Part shown: positions 1-11,834 of the stretch, piece after piece
Layout of the letters: every line of letters begins with the position of its first letter
Position numbering within the stretch: the first letter of the stretch is position 1
Assembly: GCF_018143015.1 (NCBI RefSeq)
Contig: NC_054752.1
Location: 6,559,216-6,623,215, forward strand
Length of the DNA stretch: 64,000 nucleotides
From: Lytechinus variegatus
Lineage: Eukaryota; Echinodermata; Echinoidea; Temnopleuroida; Toxopneustidae
Direction of reading: 5' to 3'
Notes under the pieces: generated by a model
Seen by the model: only the letters and a program-made list of their open reading frames with translations
Database searches by the model: none
What the model was told of the DNA's origin: nothing
Program-made: the position numbers and the translations under genes

Positions 1-11
1 TTGAATAAAAT

Positions 12-238
12 CATACACTCTAAAAACAAATCAGTCAAAAATGACTAGTTAATAGGGTCAGCTGGGAGCAACTGTTATTCTAGTCATATTTGACTATTTT
101 CTAGTCGTATTTTACTAGAACATAGTTATTTCTGACTAGAATATACGTCAGAAATGTGATTATCAGGATTGTCATATCAGTTGCACCCAGCTGACTACTG
201 GTCTAGTCAATTTGACTGATTTGTTTTAAGAGTGTATG
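12..238. mobile_element. Short inverted-repeat element (MITE), CTAGTCA keyword
   Basis: The two ends are inverted copies: CATACACTCTAAAAACAAAT on the left matches the reverse complement of the right end (ATTTGTTTTAAGAGTGTATG), and the match continues inward through GTCAGCTGGG. The interior repeats CTAGTCA or its complement TGACTAG many times. No coding capacity. This looks like a non-autonomous DNA transposon; the family was not identified. No clear target-site duplication was found. Confidence 0.75.
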
Positions 239-2864
239 GGATAAGATTCTTGTACTTCAAAAAGCAGTGAGTTATGCTTAAACATACATGCAATCTTCTC
301 CCAGATGGTCTTATAACCTATAGAAATAGCAGTGCGTCCCAGAAAAAGGAAACCGGGATTTCCATGTGCTTTTTTCTTCAAAGGCAAATACGCTATATTT
401 CATTTACATAATCTTTATAATTCAATTATACCTCTTTATTTTGATACCTAACATGAGACGAACACTTAACGCATTAATGAGCAAGAAGAGTTTGAAATTT
501 TAATGTAAAAACGGTTGCTCAGAAAAAAAAATGGGACAAGATTTGTTCGAGATACGACGACCGTGCTTATTCGACGATTGGCTCATAAGCATTTCTATTT
601 GGGGGGGGGGGTTAAAATTCTCTTAATGTTCTCTGAAATGAAAGTGGATTCAGATTCACAGGTGAGTTTCTGCACAAGTAGTTGCCTGAATATTTATTGT
701 TTGTAATATGCCATGCGTGAACGATTTGCTTAGCTATTGGTTTCAAATTCGAGATGAGATTCCACTCTTGCCAAGAGTATCAAATTTATAGCAAAAAACA
801 TATTATATAATTGTGAAATCTATCTCTTAAAACGGTTCTCTTTTTTGCGGGACGTACTGTATATGAACTTTATTCTGAATACTATTCGAGGGATATATAT
901 CATGGATGCGTTGAGTTTCATTTTATTGTATACACCATTCACGTTGTACACATAAACTTGTTCAATATCTTAAAATCGTAATGTATATAAGATTCATTTT
1001 TATTCTCATGATTGAGATGATCATCTTTTTCAAAGATTTATATTAATTGTATCATTATTCAGTCTAGAATTATGCATATTCAACGATTTTCTTGTATATA
1101 CAATCATACGATTTTACAAAAAATGACATCTTAAAATTTTGAGTACATGTGTTCATTTTGGTGTCCTTTCAATGATTTTTACTATCATAAAGAAGGAATC
1201 AAACTCCATGAATAATTAGCGAACGAGAGAAGAGAATTTGCTGCAAAGTGGGGGAGGGAAAGGGGTGAAAAAAAAACGAAAGAGGATGGAATAAAGAAAG
1301 AGAAATTGAGGAGGGGCAAAAAGGATGGATAGATGAGTAAAGAGTGCTGAAGAGAGGGAGAGAGAGGGGGTTGAGAAGGAAGAGAAATGCTAATATGAAA
1401 TAAAAAGGAAACACTTGTGTAATGAATCAAGGGTTCTCCCCCAATTCCCCGGTCTCACAAAGAAATGCGAATAGACCAGTAGACGTCTTAAGTGTAGAAG
1501 ACTTCGAGAAGCTAAGTACAGGCTTTTTTGTTGATTTGTCTTTTAAATGGGTATTGAAGTAAAGTCAGCTTGGTTGCCACCTTGACAACCTTAAGCATTT
1601 CTTTTTCTTTGCATAACCGCGTAAACATCTAATTATCATGTACAATATGATATGTAATATGCAATCAATTTTACACCAGAAAGTCTGAAAATCTGAAAAC
1701 AAAAATAAATGTAATACCATTTTCTAAAGGCTCCTGTGACAAAAATGTATCCATGTAGGACACTATCAAGGAGGACTTCATCAAGGACACTTTCTCTTAT
1801 CTAACCCCCTTTTCCACTTTTCCACCCCTTTTATTCCATCTTCTCTCCATCTTACTCCTCCTTTAATCTCCTCCCCTCCTTTTCTTCTGTCGTCCTTTCA
1901 CCCTCTTATATTCCTCCTCCTTTCATGTCTTCCCCTTCTCTTCTTTCACCCCTTTCATCCCCTGTCTCTCCATCTTCCTCCTCCTTTCATCTCCTCCTCC
2001 TCTCCATCCACCCCTTTCAACCTCTCATCTCTCCATTATTCTCCTCCTTTCATCTCTTTCCCTCCTTTTCTTCTTTCATCCTTTCACCCCTCTTATCTTA
2101 CCCCCTCCTTTCATGTCTTCCCCTTCTCTTCTTCCACCCCTTTCATCCCCTCTTCTCTCCCTCTTCCTCCTCCTTTCATCTCCTGCCCTTGTTTTGGCCC
2201 TTTCTTGTTCATATCCAATCATCTAAGCGCCAGACTGCATGCAATCAATCTTCTCACAACCAATCAGAACCAATTGACCATCCTTCAATTCGTCCAAACC
2301 TGATTAATCTATATAACATGAATTGAACAAATGAACATGATGTTCAAAAGAGGGCAGAATTTATCCATCCAAGGAAGGTAACGATCTTAAATTTCCTAAA
2401 GCATCCCGTTTGTGGGTCTTTAATTTGAAAAAAAAGTGTTAATATTCAAAATAAAACGAATCCCCCAATTTCAGATATGAATATGCATCTTAATTTGTAT
2501 TAACTTGACATGTTTGACAAAGCGAGAAAATGGGAGGGGGGTACTTTAATTTTGTCCGGTGTTTTTTTTTTTCAATGTTAATTTTTATACAGAATCGCTC
2601 CCAGGGACAAGATTGTCTGTATTCTTTGATAAAAACAGGAGTCGTTGGAGAGAAATTAATTTTTATGATTATTTAAAACATTAAAATTTTTATGAAATTA
2701 ACTTTTTAAGCTATGAAATCCATAAAGCTCCTTTCTACTAGTATGCAAAACATACGCTTCCCTAATTTTAAAATTAGTTTAGTTTAGTGAGACAGTCCCT
2801 GTCCAGTTGGCTGCATCTCCCTGTAGTGCGGTTCCTTCATCCCCTCCCCATCCTATTTACCTCT
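239..2864. other. Intergenic, no gene seen; purine- and pyrimidine-rich tracts
   Basis: AT-rich sequence with no believable exon. It contains a G-run at 601-610, a GA-rich strand at about 1200-1440, and a strongly pyrimidine-biased block at about 1795-2200 made of degenerate CTCCTTTCATCTCC units. The open frames here are produced by these low-complexity tracts and are not read as genes. Confidence 0.6.
1795..2205. repeat. Pyrimidine-rich degenerate minisatellite
   Basis: About 400 bp that is almost only C and T on the plus strand, with a repeated theme of CTCCTCCTTTCATCTC and CCCCTTTCATCCCCT. Copies are imperfect and the period varies. Homopurine/homopyrimidine tracts of this kind can form triplex DNA; that role is not shown here. 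Confidence 0.8.
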
Positions 2865-3369
2865 TAAAGGGGAAGTTCACCCTGAAGAAAAGTTTGTTGT
2901 AAAAATAGCAGAAAAAATAATAAAAAATATTGGTGAAGGTTTGAGGAAAATCCGTTAAAGATTAAGAAAGTTATTAGAATTCAAAGTTTTGGATTTGTGA
3001 CGTCATATGCGAGCAGCATTCCTACATAGCGAATGGTAAAAAATCAATGAATTTCAAATTTTGTACGGTTCCTGATAACTTTATTTTGTTTTCTATTTAT
3101 GATCGGGTGTGAAATGATTTGTCTATTGATATACAAAAGGCACAGTAAAAACCATTTTCAATTTTCTGAGAAAATGACATTTCATATATTTTTTACCATT
3201 CGCTTTGTAGGAATGCTGCTCGCATATGACGTCACAAATTCAAAACTTTGAATTCTAATAACTTTCTTAATCATTGAAGGATTTTCCTCAAACCTTCACC
3301 AATATTTTTTAATATTTTTTCTGCTATTTTTACAACAAACTTTTCTTCAGGGTGAACTTCCCCTTTAAA
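2865..3369. mobile_element. Fold-back MITE, ~505 bp, long near-perfect arms
   Basis: The left arm starts TAAAGGGGAAGTTCACCCTG and the right arm ends with its complement, CAGGGTGAACTTCCCCTTTA. The arms stay nearly identical for about 175 bp, through a shared TGACGTCATATGCGAGCAGC segment, leaving a spacer of about 150 bp. The high arm identity suggests recent activity or arm homogenisation. No coding capacity. Confidence 0.9.
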
Positions 3370-4253
3370 CCATTTCAGATTATCCGTGGATTATTCTAAA
3401 TTGTAGCACGAAACCTGCCATGCTTGATGGGCTGCAATTAGAGAAATTCAACTAAAACTTCATGTTTAGATGAAGAGTAACTCAAAACGAAATTGAAAGG
3501 GATGTTCGTAACCAATCAAGTTAATGGGGGTAGTTTCTACAACGACATGATCGAACACGACATTTTGGCGTATGGTTTTCCAATCTCTCTTCGCTGGCGT
3601 GGCTATAGGGTATTTCTCTGCTTTTGTTACATGTACGTGTGTATAATAAACCAAATTTTGACAGGGGGCCGGGAGCGGTCACCCCCTTAAGACTTTTAAA
3701 ATAATATAGTATAAAAAAGAGGAAAAAGGGAGGAGGTGAAAGAATGACATGGGACATAGAAAAGGGCTATTTTAACACTACAATTCTACCCTTATATATA
3801 AATGAGAAATAGCATCAGCTTTAGATTGTTTTGCCCCCTTTATCAAATATCCTGCTGTCGCCCCTAGGTTTGCTCAAAATCTTTTTTCGGGGGGGGGTTC
3901 TATCTTACTTTCAATATTTTTCCGTGAGATACGAAGATCAGTAAGTCAGGACAGGCTGTCCAGAACGACAATAATTACTTCATCTCGTGATTCAAGAGTC
4001 GATGCAATTAGAGTTGGTTCATTTGTTCTAATATATCAAAGAGATCTTTTTATATAAGACGGGGCTGTATAACGCTTCATGCATCACTTTGGAAATGGTG
4101 TCGAAAATATTTGAGAATTTTATAACAAAATATTTTTTTCTTTTGGATAAGTTGTATATGGGCTCCTGCACATCAAATATTAATCAACTTATATTTGTGC
4201 TGACAGCAAGCACTGCCGGAAAGATTGCCGGTTCGAAAGCAATGCCCCCCCAA

Positions 4254-4284
<31 letters not shown>

Positions 4285-4989
4285 TTTAATAATAATAAGT
4301 AAGCAAATAAAACTATAACCAAGGGATGGAAACTTTAGAGAAAATAAAAGTAAGGAAAAGTAGAATAGCATGAAATAATATGAAAATATATATAATTTTT
4401 TAGATTTTAAATAATTAGATTTTCATTTTAAAAAGATCAGAATTTTCGCTCCCTCGCGAAATAGATATCTTCCCATACGCCATATCTTACCCCCTAGTAA
4501 AATTGTTGGTATATACTGCGGTATAAGTACATGTTTGGTGCTCAGTGAGGCAAGCGCTCTACCGAAATTGCGAAATTGCGTGTTGACCGCTGATTAAAGA
4601 ATACAACAGCGATTCCATTTTGAATTTATACGGTCCTTATCTTTAAAGCGGAAATAACGCTAATGGTAATGGGGAAGATGCGACGGCCAAAGTTAAACAA
4701 TATTAAATATATCCTTGGCTTAAAAGCGCCAATAAATTACCTGAGAGGTAAAATCGCAAACCGGCGCCGCTCGTTACTTTGTCTGTAATGGCACGTGCAT
4801 TAGCGATGACCATTACGGCGAAGGCCTAATCGTTTTGCGGAGTATTCATTTGACCCAATTCAAATTTTATAAAATGCTCTGTGTTTGGTCAAAATGTCGA
4901 AAGGGCACATGAAGGGCTATATGCTCTTTCATTATGAGGTCTAAACAAGTCTAAAGAGCGGTGTATCCAATTTCTTTATTATAGGTTAA
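3370..4989. other. Intergenic, no gene seen
   Basis: AT-rich sequence with several homopolymer runs and an (AT)n microsatellite at about 4259-4285. No exon, RNA gene or clear element boundary was recognised. Confidence 0.55.
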
Positions 4990-6605
4990 CAGGGGCGGAT
5001 CCAGGATTTTGAAATAGGGGGGGCGCCAGCGGCAAGGGAGCGAAGCGACCGAGCGGGGGGAGGGTGTGGGAGGGGGGATACCCCCCTCCCACGGCAAGGA
5101 CTTTTTCAAAAAATCATGTCCAAAAGTCGTATTTTGAGAGCACCTTTAGAAGAAAAATGCACACTTAAATCACTGTAACTTCATGAATAAAAGACACATA
5201 CTGACTCATTTAGGAGCTGGTTTCCAGTCACACACCGTATAAGCGGTCATTCAAAACATACATTTGGCAAAGGCTCTTCACTTGCTTGCATCGTGTGATT
5301 GAAACGTCAAATTTAAATGATACGAAACTGAGACTTGTAATCGATAAGTTCCGAATAATCCATTCTGTTTATTGTCATTTGTGTATTTACATTGTGTGTT
5401 TTAAACGAGAATTGTTTAGTCGTATGGCAACATGCATAAAATTTGGTTCTTTTTTCCCCAAAATGCACAGTAAATTGTTACAAACTACAGAAAAAAACGA
5501 CATCATCTTCTGGTAATCAACCTTTTCCCTCGTATTATTTTCAAATCATCTTCAATAATCCAGTCATTCTGCACAACCTCAAAGTAATATAATGCTTCTT
5601 AAGGGGATTCTCATCATTTTTATTGTTTACGTTTTCGATTTTGCTGGCAATTTTTTTTAAAGATATGTATATTGTAATCAGCAAACCTATAGATTATCAA
5701 ACATTAAAAATGGGGTAAGGGGGGGTTAATGTCACAATTTCTACTTTTTAACAATACACAATGTGTCCTCGGGACGTTTTTCCCCAGCACGAAAGTATTT
5801 TTATTCTCCCCCCCCCCCCCCCCCCCCCCCCGTCACATAAAATCTTCGCTCCTTACGCTGACATATAGCTGCCTATAAACAGCAAACGCGGAGTGGGGTC
5901 GACTGGTGATTGAGAATATACAATTTTGCTCCTTGATAATTCGTTGGAATGATTGCTTCGGCGAAACTTAGTTGGGGCGCCCTGGATAATATGCCTCTGA
6001 ATCTACCAGAAAGTGTAAAAGTTAGTTTACATTAAATACAAATATGTCTGACCTATACATTTCAGTGAAAACGTACATGACCAAGGCAGAATGATAATGC
6101 TACGCACGTGGCGCCCGATATAGGGCTTCATCTTTGAGTGAAGATTGAAGAATAATCAGATAATCTCGGGGATAGACATTATCATTCGCATCGTTGACAC
6201 TTTCTCTCGCGATCTGTTACTTACAATTGACATGTATTTGCCATAAAGATGGACAAACGCATGTTACAAAAAACACAAAATTTCGGGAAAAAATGATATC
6301 CAATCCAACATCTTCACACTGGTCACTGCACTGCAACTCCCGATTACAAGTGGTGCAACTTTCCAACCAATCGACTTGCGCGCCCTGGAATTCCGGAATT
6401 TACATATTGCAATACAGTATGACAGAGGTGCATTTGTGCGAACACAAAGGCCATGAGCGTAAGTTAAAATATAGTTTTGACTAGATCTAGCCCTTGAAAT
6501 TGACTACATTGTACCAATCCAGTAAATATAACCATCAAAAAAAAAAAATCCGGCGAAAATAGGGGGGGCGCGCGCCCGGGGCGCCCCCCTCTGGATCCGC
6601 CACTG
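4990..6605. mobile_element. hAT-like non-autonomous transposon
   Basis: The left end reads CAGGGGCGGATCCAG and the right end reads CTGGATCCGCCACTG, so the ends are inverted repeats beginning CAG(G/T)GGCGGATCCAG. Both ends are followed inward by G-rich or C-rich tracts, as is common in invertebrate hAT elements. No transposase frame is visible inside. The flanking 8 bp (TAGGTTAA and CTTAAAGA) do not form a clean duplication, so the insertion is old or one boundary is off. An interior run of about 22 C lies at 5810-5831. Confidence 0.65.
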
Positions 6606-9506
6606 CTTAAAGACCCTTTTTCTTTATATTGTGTATTGTATTGTATTTTTGTCTACAGGCGTATCCCGCCACAAGCCTTAGCTTTTAGGGTATACGCCTT
6701 CTTCCTTAAACCTAATATGTACATATTTATATATAGATATTTTTTTGAACAAATTGATTTATGTATGAATTTATGTTATGAAAAATGTACTGAAATGGAA
6801 GAAAATAAATGTTTTATTTGAATTGAATTGACCTACATGGGCGGAAATCACAGGGGGACAGGGGGACGCGTCCCCCCCCCCCCCCCCGTACCCAATAATA
6901 GGGGGACACATTATCAAATGCCCCCTACTATTTTTGGTCTTTTAAGATGTAAAAAAAATACATCATTCAAAACTGAAATAAACATTCTGGACGAGATGAG
7001 CTTATTTTTGGGGTGATAGCCTTTTTTTTTTGCTTGTCAAATTTGGTCGAAATGACCTGACCTTAGAGGTAATAAACTTTTTTTGTTCATTTGTTTTATT
7101 GCTTGTTAAATTTTCCAGCCCCTCGTCCCTCTACCTTTGAAGAAAGATTTTCACGTTCATTAAGCATGCATGCGCAACGAAGCCGCACTTTACTTACAGT
7201 ATTATACAACACATACATAACCCCTTTTTTCTTTTCTTTTATCTTCTAAGTTTTCTTTTCAATCTCTTGGTCCTAAGACATTGGTGGTCCATGCTACAAG
7301 CCCCCCCCCCCCCCCCATCTTTACCCCAGTAACTCAAATCAAATGAAAACTTGAGATCGGGAACACGCCATGCACCCCATCCCCTTCCTTTCCTCAGGTT
7401 AAACGACCTTAAATGTTTACCAGATCAATATCTGGATGAGTACAAAAGGAACAGGTGTTTTCTGATCCCAGAGGGGCGTTTATGTATTGATTCATTTTGA
7501 ATATAGAATCAAGATCGATTTCAAAGAAATATGAATCCAAAGATGATCTTGTATCGAGCTTCATGCGTGGCTATTATTTGTATATGAACGCCAGAAACGA
7601 TCGCGAAATATAAAGGAACTCTTTCGACTAGTACTCCCTTCCCACAATAATTGTTTTTATCATTCGTATTAGTTACAGGTAATTTATCCGATCGCTCAGG
7701 TGGGGGATTACTTTTAATTCAATTTACGAATATTTTGTATAAATTTATTTAAATACAATCCCAATCTGAAAAGTAATCCCTAAATACACGATATGCCATA
7801 TAATTATGGATCAAAGTATGGAAATTTTAGATTTACCAGTTTGAGAAAATAAGAAAATAATGGTATATTATTTACATAGCATGACTAAAAGACAACAACA
7901 GCAATTGCAATTGTTTATTACTACTGCACATTTTTAATAGTTTATCTGTGGTTGATTTGTAATCATATTTGATTCATATTTGATTGCGTAAATTAAATAA
8001 TAGCTTGAACTTGATCACCATAATGAATTAAAGAGAGAGAGGGCGAGAAAGATTTTTTAGAAGGGCAAAGAAAGGCTAGAGAAAGAGTAAGGGATAGATA
8101 GTGGGGAGGGATGAGGTAGATGTGATGGTGGAGAAGTGGAGGAGAGGGAAAAGGAGTGAGAGGGAGGGAGAGGAGAGGAAAGTGGGAAAGTGATAAAGAG
8201 GGGGGAGGGGGAAGGGGAAGAGAGAGAGAGAAAGACAGCGCGGATACAGACAAGAGGGTGAAAAAAAAGAGTACCTTAATTGTCTATAAGGGATTTTTTC
8301 ACTGGTTTACTTAGATGTGCAATCATATGCAAAACAAAAAAATACTGATTACCTGTCAACAGATGAAATTATTTAAACCGAGGTTTACATAAAATATTCA
8401 CTACACAAAAATTAGGATTATACTTGTCACAGGCTAGCAATTAATTCTGCTTTAAGAATTATTCGTGATGATATTATTGTTGGTTGTGGTTATCGGCAAA
8501 AAGCTTTGACGAAAAGAATGAAAGAAAGAAAGTGTGATGCAGAGTCTGAGAGAGGGGGTATACTGGGAGAGAAGGGGGCAGAGAAGGGGAAAGAGAGAGA
8601 GTGTGTGTGTGTGTGTGTGTACATAAATATATATAGAGAGAGAGAGAAAGATTCACGAATCTTCCCTGTAGAAGGTAGAGGTCTACCGAAAATTTGGAGA
8701 GTGAATAATATAACTTAATTGTTAATTGTTGGCATTATTATTAACAATACATATGGATTCATTAATGTGAAATTGACAAAAACGGAAGGATGGCCCTACT
8801 CAGAAGCAACAACCATGGTGCTATCTACTGGTCTACCAAGGTATCCCCATAGAGCTTAAAAGAAAAATACACAAGCACAAATAAACATAAATTATACATA
8901 ATAATATAAAAATGAAATACCAAGACAGCAAGAAATCAAGCTAATCGGTCATAACCCTCAGCCCCCTCCCTCCCCTCCCCCTATAGTAGGAGACGGAAAG
9001 AGAGATAGAGATGGAGGGGGGTGAAAGAGGGAGAGTGTGAATGCAAGAAAATGAAAGAATAATTATGGCTCTGACGAGAAAGAACCAGTAGGGTTAAAGA
9101 ATAGAAGTCTGGAAAGAAATAATGATATCAGAGAGACTGCAAGCAATTAATACCGTTCTGTCTGAATCTACATAATCTCTCTGGAGAGAAAATTAGAAAC
9201 TAAGCTGCTCCGATCATATTCCTATCAAGATATGTCTCTTCTGACACTAGATACAGATCACCGATAAGGGATGATTTTTAATGGATTTGTTTTAAAGGAC
9301 CTGTTTATCGCAGTTTATTATTGCACTGCGAGCGTATACTGCCGCGTGTACAATGCATAATTTGGATAGGTAAACGGAAGCGTTATACCTAATTCTTCAA
9401 GGATTACAAATATATTTTACAGGTTCCATGAAATCTGCTCCGGTGACAATTGCTCAGATGGAAAATCCGCACATTTAGCCAAACATAGAATCTATCTTCC
9501 AACACT
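6606..9506. other. Intergenic, no gene seen; low-complexity tracts
   Basis: Contains C-runs near 6872-6887 and 7302-7316, a GA-rich strand at about 8030-8260, a (GT)n next to (AG)n at about 8598-8648, and AT-rich filler. A sequence at about 6838 (GGGCGGAAATCACAGGGGGA) resembles a hAT-type terminus but no matching far end was found. Confidence 0.5.
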
Positions 9507-9924
9507 AAAGGCCTGGGGGGTGTTTCACAAAGATTTAAGCATGACTTAAATCGCACTTAAATGCCGACGCGTACATGATATGCAAAGCGCGATCTTATTG
9601 ATAGATACGCATTAGTGCGCGTCCTCATGACACGATCTGACCAATGCGGTCAAGCCTTTCATACCGTACGCAACTCGGTATTTAAGTGCGACTCTAAGTC
9701 ATACTTAAATCTTTGTGAAACACCCCCCTGGTCACACCGCCCGAGCGTTGTTGGAGCTGTCGTGGAGCGGAGAGAAAAAAATCATCACCGCTCGCTACTG
9801 TTCACCATTTTAGATTTCGATTGTTTTGGGGTTTTTTCGATTTTTTCCCCCAGGTTTGTGAGCGAAATTCGACCCTCTCTCCCTACCGCTCCAACAACGC
9901 TCGGGCGGTGTGACCAGGCCTTAA
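9507..9924. mobile_element. GGCCTGGTCACACC MITE, copy 1, interrupted
   Basis: The left end AAAGGCCTGG is separated from its continuation TCACACCGCCCGAGCGTTG by a 210-bp insertion. The right end is CGGTGTGACCAGGCCTTAA, the complement of the rejoined left end. The interior has GAGCGGAGAG and GCGAAATTCGACCCTCT, as in copy 2. Without the insertion this element is about 200 bp. Confidence 0.85.
9517..9726. mobile_element. GGGGTGTTTCAC MITE inserted in copy 1
   Basis: Starts GGGGTGTTTCACAAAGATTT and ends with the complement AAATCTTTGTGAAACACCCC. It is flanked on both sides by CCTGG (9512-9516 and 9727-9731), a perfect 5-bp target-site duplication. Removing the element and one duplicate restores the GGCCTGGTCACACC end of the host MITE, which confirms the boundaries. 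Confidence 0.9.
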
Positions 9925-9932
9925 ATAAACCC

Positions 9933-10142
9933 TAAAGGCATGGTCACACCGCCCGAGCGTTGTTGGAGCGGTCGTGGAGCGGAGAGTAAAAAATCATCAC
10001 CGCTCGCTACCGTTCACCATTTTCGATTTCGATTGTTTTTTTTATGTTTTCGATTTTTTCCCCCAATTTTGAAAGCGAAATTCGACCCTCTTTCCCTATC
10101 GCTCCACGACCGCTCCAACGACCCTGTGACCAGGCCTTTATC
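9933..10142. mobile_element. GGCCTGGTCACACC MITE, copy 2
   Basis: Begins TAAAGGCATGGTCACACCGC and ends GACCAGGCCTTTA. The body is closely similar to copy 1, about 10 bp away and in the same orientation. It is not interrupted. The two copies are a tandem or near-tandem pair. Confidence 0.85.
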
Positions 10143-10624
10143 CTTGACATTATTCTATTACAACCCAACTCCGACATGTCTGTGATATTAAGACCGGAGA
10201 AAATGTCACAGGAGCAAATGTCATGTGACTATTTTCACAACATTATTTTATTTTTCAAATTGGCAAAAACAGCCCCCCCCAGAAAAAAACAAATAGTGGA
10301 TATAGTTTATTTTGAGTCAAACTTTCATCAAGCGCGATCATTGACTTTAACAAAAGTACGTCTTCTTCATAATATTAGATTTATCATATACGTATATAGG
10401 AGCGTTTGATAAAACTGCGATTATGTTACACACGACTGATAACCCTTTCTTATACGTCAAACATTTTTATTCCCAATTTAAAATCCAATCTTCGTACACT
10501 GAAATTTAACAAGCATTCGATTGCGAAGTTCATAATTGTCAAGTTTGATTATAGTAGTTAGATAAAAAAGAGTATTTCCAGGAAAAGTGAGGTATTTCGT
10601 TTCGAGTAAGGAGGAATAGCTAAG

Positions 10625-11590
10625 CAGTATTGTTACGATACTGCAACAAATAATAATAAATATTGAGTGTTGAATTTGATTTCCTTTTTTTATTACAGGA
10701 TATTGATTATACATTAACAATCATAAATAAAACATAAATAAATATTGATCTTACGTCTCTTGAAATTGTGATAATAATCCAAAGTAAAATCCAGTATTTA
10801 ATCCAAGTTGGTTGGCGAAGGTTCCGCAAATTAAAGTTCACAATGCTGGCGAGTGGCGACGATGAAACCGATGTTGAAGCACGATGAATAACAAGAGTCA
10901 CTGTAACGAGTTGAAATGTCCATGAAGAAGATGTTGATGATGATTAACAGTCAATTTCAGCAATCCATGGGTTGAAAAGCGTTCATTAAAACAGGTTGAC
11001 GATCTCGATGAGAACTTAGAATTCCTCTCTCAAAGTAACTGCAAACAGTTCATTGATGGCGGCAAATAATTCCACAGGGTGAAGATAAATATTCCCGGTG
11101 GAAATAAAGTCTGCTCTGACATAAAGTCTGGCGTGAAACTCTGAGTTCTGATCTGATATGATGATGTGATCTGGTATGATGTAATGTTGTCCTTGAAGAA
11201 ACTGCAGCTTATATATACAAATTTCAACTATTCTAGAAACTTCTAGTATTCACCATTCTGGAAGCTTCTGGTATTGTCTTTAAAAATAACATTCTCCTTC
11301 TTTCTGGAGCAGTCTACATTTAGAAGATTCTTGAATGACTCAGTGAAATTAACATGTCAACAACATAGCTAAGCCTATTGTTCTTTTCACTACTACTGGG
11401 AGCTCTATTGTCTGCCTTACCCTATTCAAAAATAAAATTCCTTGGCCTTTAAATAGGCGAGAGGCCCGCATAACAGAAGCTTTACTATCAGGACATTCTG
11501 GAATATTCTTTATCATTCTATGCTATAAATATCCTTAAAGAGGAAATAACTAAATAAATGAATGTAATTGCTCTTACAACTCTTATTTTA
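10625..11590 (-). mobile_element. Possible solo LTR with heat-shock promoter
   Basis: Read on the minus strand, the block starts about TGTTAAAATAAG (near 11590) and ends CAGTATCGTAACA (near 10625), so it has TG...CA ends. In between are two heat-shock elements, a TATA box at about 11208-11217 and an AATAAA near 10690. This arrangement of promoter and polyadenylation signal in one ~1-kb unit fits an LTR. No target-site duplication was found and no internal region is adjacent, so the LTR reading is tentative. It could instead be a promoter of an unrecognised short transcript. Confidence 0.35.
11225..11272 (-). promoter_or_regulatory. Two perfect trimeric heat-shock elements
   Basis: On the minus strand the sequence holds GAAGCTTCCAGAA and, about 15 bp further, GAAGTTTCTAGAA. 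Each fits GAAnnTTCnnGAA, the three-unit heat-shock factor site. A TATATATAAG box follows closely downstream on the same strand. Spacing and order match classic heat-shock promoters. Confidence 0.7.
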
Positions 11591-11834
11591 ACAGTAACGT
11601 GTGTTATAGCATAAAGACAGTTAGGAGGGAGTTTTGACGCACGACGAATTGAAGAATACTTTAAATGTATTGAAAATGCCTGAAAAACGACAATGGACAG
11701 CTGGGAGGTCTTTGTCGAAAATTGGTGAACGGGGAAAAAAACTCTTTCTTCCTAAATTTCGAAGCTGAATAAAAATGGCAAATCTATTTCGTTGTCAGTG
11801 GTCCAGTAAGAAAACTAATGTTTTATTCAGCAAT

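Noticed and set aside
1925..2326. 133-codon Ser/Pro/Leu-rich frame
   Set aside because: Translation of a CT-rich minisatellite; no domain and no codon bias.
6838..7110. hAT element starting GGGCGGAAATCACAGGGGGA
   Set aside because: Only one terminus-like sequence was seen; no partner end or duplication.
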